From Verrucomicrobiota bacterium (GTDB lineage: Bacteria; Verrucomicrobiota; Verrucomicrobiia; Chthoniobacterales; UBA10450), in the NCBI GenBank assembly GCA_003218525.1, contig QHNU01000138.1:1-5834 (forward strand): 5,834 nt of DNA, in the 5' to 3' direction. Under the pieces are notes generated by a model, which was not told the DNA's origin, did no database searches, and saw nothing but the letters and a program-made list of their open reading frames with translations. The translations under genes were made by a program, and so were the position numbers. How positions within the stretch are numbered: the first letter of the stretch is position 1; every line of letters begins with the position of its first letter. This document shows, in pieces, positions 1 to 5,834 of this stretch.

Positions 1-1725
1 GTCGTGCTCTTGCTGTTTAGGGTGCTGCGGCAAATGACCGGCGCAGTATGGAAGAGTGCTATGGTCGCAGCGTTATTCGCGGTTCACCCACTCCATGTCG
101 AGTCAGTCGCATGGGTAAGCGAACGAAAGGATGTTCTGAGCGCGGTCTGCTTTTTACTCATGCTGGGCGCGTATGTTCGTTATACACGCTCAGAGTCTTT
201 AACGCGCTATCTCGCGGTCGCTGTGCTGTTAGCAGCCGGCCTCATGTCCAAACCCATGCTGGTAAGCGCCCCGGTTATCCTTCTCCTTCTGGATTACTGG
301 CCGTTACATCGTTTTGACCAAGCCTCTTTGGTAAGAGAAAGGGCTAACATCTCTAAACCCGTTACCCGAAGCCGCGTAATACGCAGGCTGTTCCTCGAAA
401 AGGTCCCGTTGCTCATTCTCTCCGCGGCCTCTTGTGTTGTCACATTTATGTTGCAAAAACGCGCCACGGGCGCGATCCCGTCGCTGCCATTCCTGTGGCG
501 CGTGCAAAACGCGTTTGCGAGTTACATGATTTACATCTGGCAAACATTGTGGCCGACACATCTCGCCGTTTTCTATCCTCATCCGAATAACACCCTGGCA
601 ATTTGGCACGTCGTTCTCGCGATCGGATTCGTGCTCGCGATAAGTTTGGCAGCAATCGTTTTCCGAAGCGAGCGACCTTACCTGTTCACCGGATGGTTCT
701 GGTATCTCGGTATGCTCGTGCCAGTGATTGGTCTCGTTCAGGTTGGAGAACAAGGCCATGCTGACCGCTATACGTATCTACCTCATATCGGTCTCTTTGT
801 GCTCGCAGTTTGGCTCGTTGCTGACGTCACCGCAGCCGCCAAGTTCAGACCACGGGTTGCTATAGCCGCCGCGGTAGTAATCATCGTTGCCCTGGCGTCG
901 GCGACATTTATTCAGACTTCCTACTGGCGTAACAGCGAGACTCTTTGGACCCATGCTCTTGCCGTGACTTCTGACAACGACTTTGCCCACAATAATCTCG
1001 GGTACCTGTGCGTGAACCGCGGGGAGCTAGACAAGGCGATCTCGCACTTTGAGACCGCATTAAGGATTAGGTCGAGTAGGCTGGATACGCACTACAACGT
1101 GGGTACAGCTTTTGTGCAAGTGAACCTGGCCGACGCTCTGGCCAGAAAAGGACAATCCGATGAAGCGATGGTTCACTACGACGAAGCAATAAAATTGCAA
1201 CCCTATGATGCAGATGCCTATTACAACCGCGGCAACGTTTTTTTTGCAAAAGGCCGCATCGACGAAGCAATCGCGGATTGGGAGAAAACTCTCCAAATAC
1301 AACCCAATGACGCGGATGCCCACACGGGGCTTGGTAACGCGCTTCTGCAAAAGAGCTCTCTCAGGGACGCGATCGCCCATTACGAAAAGGCATTGGTACT
1401 AGCTCCTCAAGATCCCCATTCTCGCAACAATATGGCCTGGGCGCTGGCGACATCTTCTGATGCCTCGATCCGCGACGGCACCAGAGCAGTGAGTCTTGCC
1501 CAGGAAGCAGTGGAACTTTCAGGTGGAAAAGAGCCGAATTTTCTCCGAACCCTGGCCGCCGCGTACGCCGAAAATAAGCGATTTGCCGAAGCGATCATCA
1601 CAGCCAGGCGAGGCTACGAGATAGCCACTATGCAGAATCAATCGGATCTTGCCCAACATCTGGCTCGGGATGCTGCCCTCTATCGGACACGCACTCCACT
1701 TCGCCGGGTATTTTCGAGTAATTAG
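1..1725 (+). CDS. TMTC/GT-C-like membrane protein with C-terminal TPR repeats (5' end outside window)
   Basis: Probable inner-membrane protein with a glycosyltransferase-like (GT-C, PMT/TMTC-related) N-terminal part and a C-terminal tetratricopeptide scaffold. The frame is open from the first base and the sequence begins inside the membrane domain, so roughly the first hundred residues, where this fold usually has its catalytic acidic motif, are missing. Counting the codon at base 4 as residue 1, family signatures are HPLHVESVAWVSERKDVLS (28-46) and DRYTYLPHIGL (254-264). Hydrophobic segments lie near 15-27, 44-58, 69-97, 132-150, 199-219, 228-244, 262-275 and 285-303. TPR units follow: 325-358, 374-400, 401-434, 435-468 and degenerate ones at 469-508 and 509-542, ending at TAG. 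A partial extra TPR sits at 361-373. Donor and acceptor are unknown; TMTC proteins are O-mannosyltransferases in animals, but bacterial members are mostly uncharacterised. The family call is firm, the enzymatic role is inference. Confidence 0.88.
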   Translation, partial: VVLLLFRVLRQMTGAVWKSAMVAALFAVHPLHVESVAWVSERKDVLSAVCFLLMLGAYVRYTRSESLTRYLAVAVLLAAGLMSKPMLVSAPVILLLLDYWPLHRFDQASLVRERANISKPVTRSRVIRRLFLEKVPLLILSAASCVVTFMLQKRATGAIPSLPFLWRVQNAFASYMIYIWQTLWPTHLAVFYPHPNNTLAIWHVVLAIGFVLAISLAAIVFRSERPYLFTGWFWYLGMLVPVIGLVQVGEQGHADRYTYLPHIGLFVLAVWLVADVTAAAKFRPRVAIAAAVVIIVALASATFIQTSYWRNSETLWTHALAVTSDNDFAHNNLGYLCVNRGELDKAISHFETALRIRSSRLDTHYNVGTAFVQVNLADALARKGQSDEAMVHYDEAIKLQPYDADAYYNRGNVFFAKGRIDEAIADWEKTLQIQPNDADAHTGLGNALLQKSSLRDAIAHYEKALVLAPQDPHSRNNMAWALATSSDASIRDGTRAVSLAQEAVELSGGKEPNFLRTLAAAYAENKRFAEAIITARRGYEIATMQNQSDLAQHLARDAALYRTRTPLRRVFSSN

Positions 1726-1780
1726 CCGTCTTGCTCTGGAAAGCAGGAAGTTTTTGCCTGAGGTTCCTAAGATATTTCCC

Positions 1781-1802
1781 CTGCCGCCAGAGACGGCGGC
1801 AG
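1781..1802 (+). terminator. GC-rich hairpin after the TPR gene (possible terminator without U-tract)
   Basis: CTGCCGCC (1781-1788) pairs perfectly with GGCGGCAG (1795-1802) across a six-base loop, 56 bases after the TPR gene stop codon. No T-run follows on either strand, so it is not a canonical intrinsic terminator. It could act as an RNA 3'-end stabiliser, a weak terminator, or a repeat remnant. Confidence 0.35.
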
Positions 1803-1824
1803 CTACAAAGACGCTTTCTCATCA

Positions 1825-1898
1825 CTAGCCGCGCCGCAGGAATTCCAGCTCGACCGCGCACAAGCGCCGCTAGTACCGCTGCTCGGAGGATTCCAGTT
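1825..1898. repeat. Pair of degenerate short direct repeats
   Basis: Two similar units begin with CTAG at 1825 and 1870. Unit 1 (1825-1850) and unit 2 (1870-1898) share, in order, CTAG, CCGC, a GC/CG-rich middle, AGGA and TTCCAG, with short indels between. They lie in the intergenic gap between the convergent genes, as dispersed REP-like elements often do. The similarity is imperfect and could be partly chance; no mobile gene is attached. Confidence 0.35.
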
Positions 1899-1907
1899 CC
1901 TGCCTAC

Positions 1908-1948
1908 CGAGAAACAAAACGGCCGGGCCTCATCAAAAGGCCCGGCCG
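1908..1948 (-). terminator. Strong rho-independent terminator of the TonB receptor gene
   Basis: CGGCCGGGCCT (1920-1930) and AGGCCCGGCCG (1938-1948) form a perfect 11-bp, almost all G/C stem with a seven-base loop. Read on the minus strand, the stem is followed at once by TTTTGTTTCTC, a T-rich tail. It starts 24 bases past the receptor stop codon (1973-1975), the usual place for an intrinsic terminator. On the plus strand the stem is followed by CTGTG rather than T-rich sequence, so its main job is on the minus strand, though the stem may also impede transcripts from the converging TPR gene. Confidence 0.88.
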
Positions 1949-1972
1949 CTGTGAATTGTTCCAGTCTGCGCT

Positions 1973-4900
1973 TTAGAATCTCTTCTTGACTCCGACGTAC
2001 CAGAACCGGCCTTTGATGTTAGCCAGCGATTCGTCGTAACCATTCTCGAAGCTCCCGGCCACAAACGGCGGATCCTCGTCTAACACGTTCTGCATCCCAA
2101 GGGTGAGCGTGGTGTTATTGAGCCAGGCACGCCATCCACAGGGATTGTACTCAGCGGTGGAGACAGGCAGGACATTCTTCTCCTTGCCATCCTTCATCTT
2201 CACGTTTTTACCGCCATCCTTGGCGTAGCCAGGCACCTCGGGCGCTACCGGCGCCGGCATGTTAAACGTGTAGTTTAAGATCAGGTCGAGAGTAGTCCAG
2301 GTGGATACTTTTCGCGCGCGTTGAGGAAATGGGCCAATTGCAGGATCCTGTGGCTTGGTCGATCCGGTCAAAGACTGATTATCGTCATTATACTCGCCAA
2401 TCCAGTGAACTACTGCACCCACATCGAGGCCCTGCATCCACGTGTCAGCCGGGCCATCGTAAAACACACTAGCGTTAGCCCGATTCCGTGGAAGCGAACT
2501 GGTAAGTGGAAACGCGGTAGGCACGAATTGACCAGCGATACCGAATGGTTTTGGAGGCATGTTCTGCTGAAGCTGAAGCCGAGCCCGCGAAAGGTAGGTG
2601 CCATTCACCGTCGTCGTGAATCTTCCCCAATCTCCGTGACCGAAGATCGAAGAATCCAGAATATAGATCGCCTCGTAGTCGAGACCTTCGAAGATCGCGC
2701 CAGAGAGGTTTTGGTTGGGATCGATTACCAGCGTGACTGGGCCAGGCTCACCGGGAATTGCAGTAGGAGCACGAAATACCAAGGGCCCGTTCTGCGTAAT
2801 AGTCCCCGTCAGGTCCGGGGGATTGGTCTGGATGATCGTCTGCGCGCCGAGCGCTACAACAATGTCACGCATATCAATGTGCCACCAGTCGGCGCTAAGC
2901 GTCAGACCCTTGATCCATTTCGGGCTGTAAACTGCGCCGTAGGTCCATTCGTAGGCGACTTCCGGCTTGTTTTGAGGGTTTGCTATAATGCGTTCCTCAA
3001 TCTGTGGCTCGGTCTGAGAGGAAAACGGATCTGCGACGATTGGGAAGTTTTGCGAGCTCGCAGGCGTGAGTTCCCCGAGGGTTGGCGCATGGAACGCTTC
3101 GCTGTAACTGGCACGCAAGGTTAACCCCCCGATCCACTTCGGGTCAAGCGGCTCATATCGAACGGAGAACTTCGGTTTCTGCGCGTTATACTGGCTGTGT
3201 GCCGCCGGCCCGCCTGCGAATAATCCAGACGGTAGCACTGCAGAAGTATTGTTGCTGTACCATTCCTCGCGCTCGGCAATGTCGAACTCGAGACTGTAGG
3301 CGCCTGGAAAATTCCAGGTCGGGCTGGTTACGGGAATACGAACTTCCTCATATATTGCCCACACATCCCGGTTAACCCGGAAGCTTTGCCCATCTGTCGA
3401 GCCAATGGTTTGGAAGGTTGTGTTGAGCGAGTCGCGATCACGGGTGAACCTCGGTGCGCCATACTCGCCGCCGATGGCAAAGGAGAGAGGCCCGGCCGGA
3501 AGATTAAACAGGTCGCCATTCAGAGTGACATCAGCTAAAGGCAACTCAAATTCGCCGGAGTTATGCAAGGTGACGTAAACTCGCTGCCTGGCCGCCTTCG
3601 TGTTGTGGCCAGTGATACCCAGGAACGGATCAAACGCCGTGGCCGGGTTCGAATCCAATAGCGCATCGCGCAGCCCGGGCTGGCTGACCTCGCCGACGGA
3701 TAGGTCCTGTCCTTCGTTGCGAGAGTAACGGAATGCAGCTTCCCAGTTCCAAGTCTTGAAGTAATCGCCAAATTCTCCCAGTTGGCCGCGAAGACCGCCA
3801 TCGAAGAGATAATCGTAGTAGGTGAACTTTTCACTTCTGGGACCGGTGTCGTTAATGCCGCGAAACCGAACCCCAGTAGTCACCGGGAGACCAGATCCGT
3901 CAGGAAAGAAATTTGGAATAGTCGCATCTGCGACTGTGAACGGATTAAACGCATTCGACAATGGCACACTAATGCCGGAGGCACTAAAGAACGAGTTGGT
4001 GCCTGGGTTTTTGAATGGATCGGGCGTAAACGGCACAGCTGCCAGGGAGGCATCAAAAAATGACCGCGAGACCTTGAAATCGGCAAACACCGTCAGGTAT
4101 TTATCGCATATGTCGCGGGTGAAAGAGCCGTAGTACACTTGCCGATCGGCAGGCGGAAGGTTCGGTGTGAACGCGGCAAAGTTAAAAAACAAATAATTCC
4201 CATCCGGGTTTCCTAACTGCGGGTTGTCATTGAGCCCGAGCGCTGACGGTCTTATATAAAATGGCGAACTTGCCAAATCCGTAGATGAATGCGGAATCGG
4301 GGTGTTCACACCGGGCTGCGGGAGACTGCCTTGGCCAGGAGGGGTGTTGGCGAAAAACAGGCTCGGGAGCAAGCGTTCACCCCGAACGCGGCCGGGGAAG
4401 TTACCGCTGCGCGCATCGAATCCTCCGAAGCGCGTGAAATTCCCGTTGGAAGAAATGTCGCGGTCCCGGCTAAAGAGGCCGTTCAGGCGCTGCCAGAAAT
4501 CGGCAATGACCACGATATCGGTCTTGTCATCTCCGGTGCCAGCTTTCAACCAGGCCTCCCATTCGCCCATCTCATTGGATCCTCCCAGGTTTGTGTTCCC
4601 GTACTGCCCACCGATCTCCAAACCGCGGAATTTGTGGACCAAGAAGAAGTTGACCACGCCGGCGATCGCATCGGAGCCATACACAGCCGAGGCACCATCC
4701 TTGAGGATATCCACGTGATCGATCATCGAAAAGGGAATCAGGTTAATATCAACGCCTCCGCTAAACCCGGCGGCGCCCAATGAACCAAAGGCGACCCGTT
4801 TGCCATCGATTAGAACCAGAGTCTCCTTCGGCAAGAAGCCGCGCAGGTTGAATTGGACAGTACCGTCGCCGCCGTTACCGATGTTCAGGTTGACAGTCCC

Positions 4901-5212
4901 GCCCGCCTCCTGCGGGATGAATTCCTGCAGGTCGGTTGCATTGCGGATGCCCAACTTCTCGATGTCTTGGGTTCGATATGTGTCCACCGGATTTGGCCCG
5001 GTCTCTTCCGCCGTCGGGATGTTGGACCCGGTGACGATAACACGCTCGGCCACGGCCTCGGCGCCCGGTTGTGCCGGAGCTTGCGGAGCCGGAGCTGCCA
5101 TCTGAGCCGATGCTTTGGATGCGAAAATTAAAGGAACCCCGACGCTCGCTACCAAAGCGAGGCGAAGGAATCTGAATTTATTTCGGACGTTTTTCACGGT
5201 TAGTTTCTCCAT
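1973..5212 (-). CDS. TonB-dependent outer-membrane receptor (plug plus beta-barrel)
   Basis: Complete outer-membrane active transporter of about 1079 residues, energised by TonB-ExbB-ExbD; substrate not identifiable from sequence. Numbering from the ATG at 5212: basic n-region and hydrophobic core form a Sec signal peptide (1-36, cleavage after ASKASA or nearby); an Ala/Pro-rich linker (38-53); a TonB-box-like ERVIVTGSNIP (56-66); then the plug, with FNLRGF (121-126), LVLIDGKRV (132-140) and DGASAVYGSDAIAGVVN (172-188), all classic plug motifs. The remainder is a barrel of alternating aromatic/polar strands, with NVLDEDPPFV near the end and a terminal strand FWYVGVKKRF whose final Phe fits BAM recognition. 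Length is at the large end for the family. Only two cysteines remain in the mature protein (369 and 1025). No neighbouring hydrolase, sensor or TonB gene hints at a substrate. Starts at GTG 5197 or TTG 5263 are alternatives; transcript ends at the hairpin at 1920-1948. Confidence 0.95.
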   Translation of the reverse strand: MEKLTVKNVRNKFRFLRLALVASVGVPLIFASKASAQMAAPAPQAPAQPGAEAVAERVIVTGSNIPTAEETGPNPVDTYRTQDIEKLGIRNATDLQEFIPQEAGGTVNLNIGNGGDGTVQFNLRGFLPKETLVLIDGKRVAFGSLGAAGFSGGVDINLIPFSMIDHVDILKDGASAVYGSDAIAGVVNFFLVHKFRGLEIGGQYGNTNLGGSNEMGEWEAWLKAGTGDDKTDIVVIADFWQRLNGLFSRDRDISSNGNFTRFGGFDARSGNFPGRVRGERLLPSLFFANTPPGQGSLPQPGVNTPIPHSSTDLASSPFYIRPSALGLNDNPQLGNPDGNYLFFNFAAFTPNLPPADRQVYYGSFTRDICDKYLTVFADFKVSRSFFDASLAAVPFTPDPFKNPGTNSFFSASGISVPLSNAFNPFTVADATIPNFFPDGSGLPVTTGVRFRGINDTGPRSEKFTYYDYLFDGGLRGQLGEFGDYFKTWNWEAAFRYSRNEGQDLSVGEVSQPGLRDALLDSNPATAFDPFLGITGHNTKAARQRVYVTLHNSGEFELPLADVTLNGDLFNLPAGPLSFAIGGEYGAPRFTRDRDSLNTTFQTIGSTDGQSFRVNRDVWAIYEEVRIPVTSPTWNFPGAYSLEFDIAEREEWYSNNTSAVLPSGLFAGGPAAHSQYNAQKPKFSVRYEPLDPKWIGGLTLRASYSEAFHAPTLGELTPASSQNFPIVADPFSSQTEPQIEERIIANPQNKPEVAYEWTYGAVYSPKWIKGLTLSADWWHIDMRDIVVALGAQTIIQTNPPDLTGTITQNGPLVFRAPTAIPGEPGPVTLVIDPNQNLSGAIFEGLDYEAIYILDSSIFGHGDWGRFTTTVNGTYLSRARLQLQQNMPPKPFGIAGQFVPTAFPLTSSLPRNRANASVFYDGPADTWMQGLDVGAVVHWIGEYNDDNQSLTGSTKPQDPAIGPFPQRARKVSTWTTLDLILNYTFNMPAPVAPEVPGYAKDGGKNVKMKDGKEKNVLPVSTAEYNPCGWRAWLNNTTLTLGMQNVLDEDPPFVAGSFENGYDESLANIKGRFWYVGVKKRF
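5195..5210 (-). promoter_or_regulatory. Candidate ribosome binding site for an internal GTG start
   Basis: On the minus strand GGAG (5210-5207) lies nine bases before a GTG at 5197-5195, in the receptor frame. The upstream ATG (5212-5210) overlaps this GGAG and itself has only CCTAACCAAATCC in front, with no Shine-Dalgarno match. Starting at GTG would give the same signal peptide five residues shorter. The ATG remains the conventional choice; the GTG is a real alternative. Confidence 0.35.
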
Positions 5213-5264
5213 GGATTTGGTTAGGTTTGGCACCGGATTAATGAAGAATCCGCACCCTGACAAG

Positions 5265-5292
5265 AAATTTTTTCATTTTTTTGAAAAAATTT
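5265..5292 (-). promoter_or_regulatory. AT-only inverted repeat in the receptor leader
   Basis: AAATTTTTTCA (5265-5275) is a perfect inverted complement of TGAAAAAATTT (5282-5292), separated by six T. The element is 53 bases upstream of the receptor ATG. It may be an operator, a bent A-tract element near the promoter, or a weak AU hairpin in the leader RNA. I could not place a convincing -35/-10 pair around it. The related element at 5371-5390 strengthens a regulatory reading. Confidence 0.4.
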
Positions 5293-5370
5293 TGAACGGC
5301 CAGGCTAAGGATTTGTCACTATCAGGTTCTACAGAATCGGTTTGTAGCCAGTATCGGGCCGTCTGCCTAG

Positions 5371-5390
5371 AATTTTTTCATGAAAATTTT
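5371..5390 (-). promoter_or_regulatory. Second AT-rich palindrome sharing an 11-base word with 5265-5292
   Basis: AATTTTTTCAT (5371-5381) repeats exactly the word at 5266-5276, and it runs into TGAAAATTTT (5381-5390), giving a 12-base perfect palindrome TTTTCATGAAAA (5375-5386) with partly paired flanks. Compared with the first copy, the six-T spacer is absent. Spacing between copies is 105 bp, close to ten helical turns. Interpreted as a possible second binding site for the same regulator; the regulator is unknown. Confidence 0.38.
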
Positions 5391-5407
5391 TCCGGCGGGT
5401 GCCGCGG

Positions 5408-5421
5408 GGCTTGTGCAAGCC
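5408..5421. repeat. Short hairpin-forming palindrome
   Basis: GGCTTG (5408-5413) and CAAGCC (5416-5421) are inverted complements separated by two bases, inside a locally GC-rich patch directly beside the AT-rich element at 5371-5390. No T-tract follows on either strand. Function not evident. Confidence 0.25.
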
Positions 5422-5515
5422 GAAGCTAAGTCCGAATCAGGATCCTGTTGCGACAGCTCAAATGATGGCCGGTTGACGACGGATCAAGCTGCAATTTCGA
5501 ACAGAATGTCCCGAG

Positions 5516-5541
5516 AAAATCGTTAGTGTCCTAACGAGTTT
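5516..5541. promoter_or_regulatory. Operator-like palindrome TCGTTAG-N4-CTAACGA
   Basis: TCGTTAG (5520-5526) and CTAACGA (5531-5537) are perfect inverted complements around TGTC. Pairing resumes beyond a single mismatch (5519/5538) for three more bases each side, giving 10 of 11 paired positions. The size and symmetry fit a dimeric repressor site or a short hairpin. It is about 300 bp upstream of the receptor ATG, so it may serve a different promoter. No T-tract follows. Confidence 0.4.
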
Positions 5542-5578
5542 GGAGAGGCCACATTTCATCGGTGAACACACCTGTAAA

Positions 5579-5627
5579 GGCAGCCGTCCTGGCTGCCCAA
5601 TCAAAACATCGCAAGCGACACGCTTGC
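5579..5627. repeat. Two tandem short hairpins, REP-like element
   Basis: GGCAGCC (5579-5585) pairs with GGCTGCC (5591-5597) around a five-base loop; 13 bases later GCAAGCG (5611-5617) pairs with CGCTTGC (5621-5627) around ACA. Both stems are perfect 7-bp, GC-rich pairs. Paired compact palindromes between genes are typical of REP/BIME-like dispersed repeats. No other copy is in this window, so dispersal is inference. On the minus strand the first stem is followed only by TTTACA, too weak for a confident terminator. Confidence 0.45.
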
Positions 5628-5834
5628 CACTACACCGGCGACGCCTCCGCCAGTAACAGACCGACGGCCGATCATTGTCTCCGGCCATCTAGAAACAGCC
5701 GTACCGACTGCGAATCTCAAGGCCCTTGTGGCGGAAGCCGCTCGGCCTCAAAAGCGAGACCTCATAAGCGATGCCCACAGGTCCTTAGCCAGGTGGACGA
5801 AAACCGAATTCGGTCTTCAATTTCGCCCACAGCC

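Larger units (their letters stand above)
5430..5834. other. Non-coding region upstream of the receptor gene, no gene recognised
   Basis: About 400 bases with no open frame that resembles a protein I know. A 76-codon minus-strand frame (5458-5688) runs through two hairpins and has an Arg/Cys-rich, low-credibility translation. A plus-strand frame is stop-free from 5578 to the window edge but has no ATG. The content I can support is structural: the palindrome at 5516-5541, the tandem hairpins at 5579-5627 and a 12-base palindrome ACCGAATTCGGT at 5803-5814. A gene could begin or end just beyond the right edge. Confidence 0.55.

Noticed and set aside
304..759. 151-codon minus-strand open frame within the TPR gene
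   Set aside because: Antisense to a segment encoding conserved membrane-domain residues; its composition is charged and low in hydrophobic structure, with no family resemblance.
2321..3124. 267-codon plus-strand open frame inside the receptor gene
   Set aside because: It lies wholly antisense to a well-supported coding region, its translation has no recognisable motif, and long antisense frames are common opposite moderately GC-rich genes.
4289..4783. 164-codon plus-strand open frame opposite the receptor barrel/plug region
   Set aside because: Same reason: antisense shadow of strongly typical TonB receptor protein sequence.
5229..5263. Possible promoter TTGTCA with a TTAAT-like -10 box on the minus strand
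   Set aside because: The -35 resembles consensus but the -10 matches at best 4 of 6 at a 15-base spacing, and only 2-3 at 17; not enough to call a promoter.
5268..5289. Homopolymer T/A runs as a phase-variation tract
   Set aside because: The runs are only 6-7 bases and outside the coding frame; they are better explained as parts of the inverted repeat.
5213..5460. Cobalamin or other riboswitch in the receptor leader
   Set aside because: TonB receptors are often preceded by B12 riboswitches, so I looked, but found no B12-box-like sequence or matching helices; the leader is mostly AT-rich tracts and short palindromes.
5458..5688. 76-codon minus-strand open frame in the right intergenic region
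   Set aside because: It covers the palindrome and both tandem hairpins, has a run of arginines and scattered cysteines, no Shine-Dalgarno seen, and no recognisable domain.
1..5834. CRISPR array, tRNA/rRNA, transposon, phage or defence genes
   Set aside because: No regularly spaced repeats, no tRNA-like cloverleaf or rRNA sequence noticed, and no transposase, integrase, nuclease or toxin-antitoxin-like frame in any strand.

Overview
This window reads as ordinary chromosomal DNA from a Gram-negative, double-membraned bacterium. It holds two protein genes facing each other (convergent) and a long non-coding stretch at the right end. Two things place it, tentatively, in a soil-type Verrucomicrobiota (Chthoniobacterales / Udaeobacter-like) or a neighbouring phylum. 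One is a membrane protein joining a GT-C/TMTC-like transmembrane domain (HPLHVESVAWVSERKDVLS and DRYTYLPHIGL signatures) to TPR repeats. The other is a large TonB-dependent receptor. The taxonomic assignment is inference from gene style, not a database result.

Layout. Positions 1-1725 (+) are the 3' part of the membrane/TPR gene; its reading frame is already open at the first base, so the start and the expected N-terminal catalytic region lie outside the window. Positions 1726-1972 are a short intergenic region between the two converging genes. It contains a GC-rich hairpin near the TPR gene end, a pair of degenerate short repeats, and a very strong intrinsic terminator serving the opposite strand. 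Positions 1973-5212 (-) are a complete TonB-dependent receptor gene with signal peptide, plug and full beta-barrel ending in an aromatic C-terminal strand.

Positions 5213-5834 carry no gene I can support. This stretch is the receptor's upstream region. It holds two related AT-rich palindromic elements about 105 bp apart, an operator-like palindrome around 5516-5541, two tandem short hairpins (5579-5627) resembling a dispersed REP-like element, and an edge region with a stop-free but start-poor frame.

The two genes are not an operon and need not be functionally linked. The receptor would import an unidentified large or scarce substrate across the outer membrane using TonB/ExbBD energy. The TPR protein would sit in the inner membrane and may transfer sugars from lipid-linked donors. 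I see no CRISPR array, tRNA, rRNA, transposase, phage gene or defence system. The most interesting points are modest: a scar of TPR-repeat loss, a long lysine-rich periplasmic-turn insert and a lone cysteine pair in the receptor, and the repeated palindromes in its leader.
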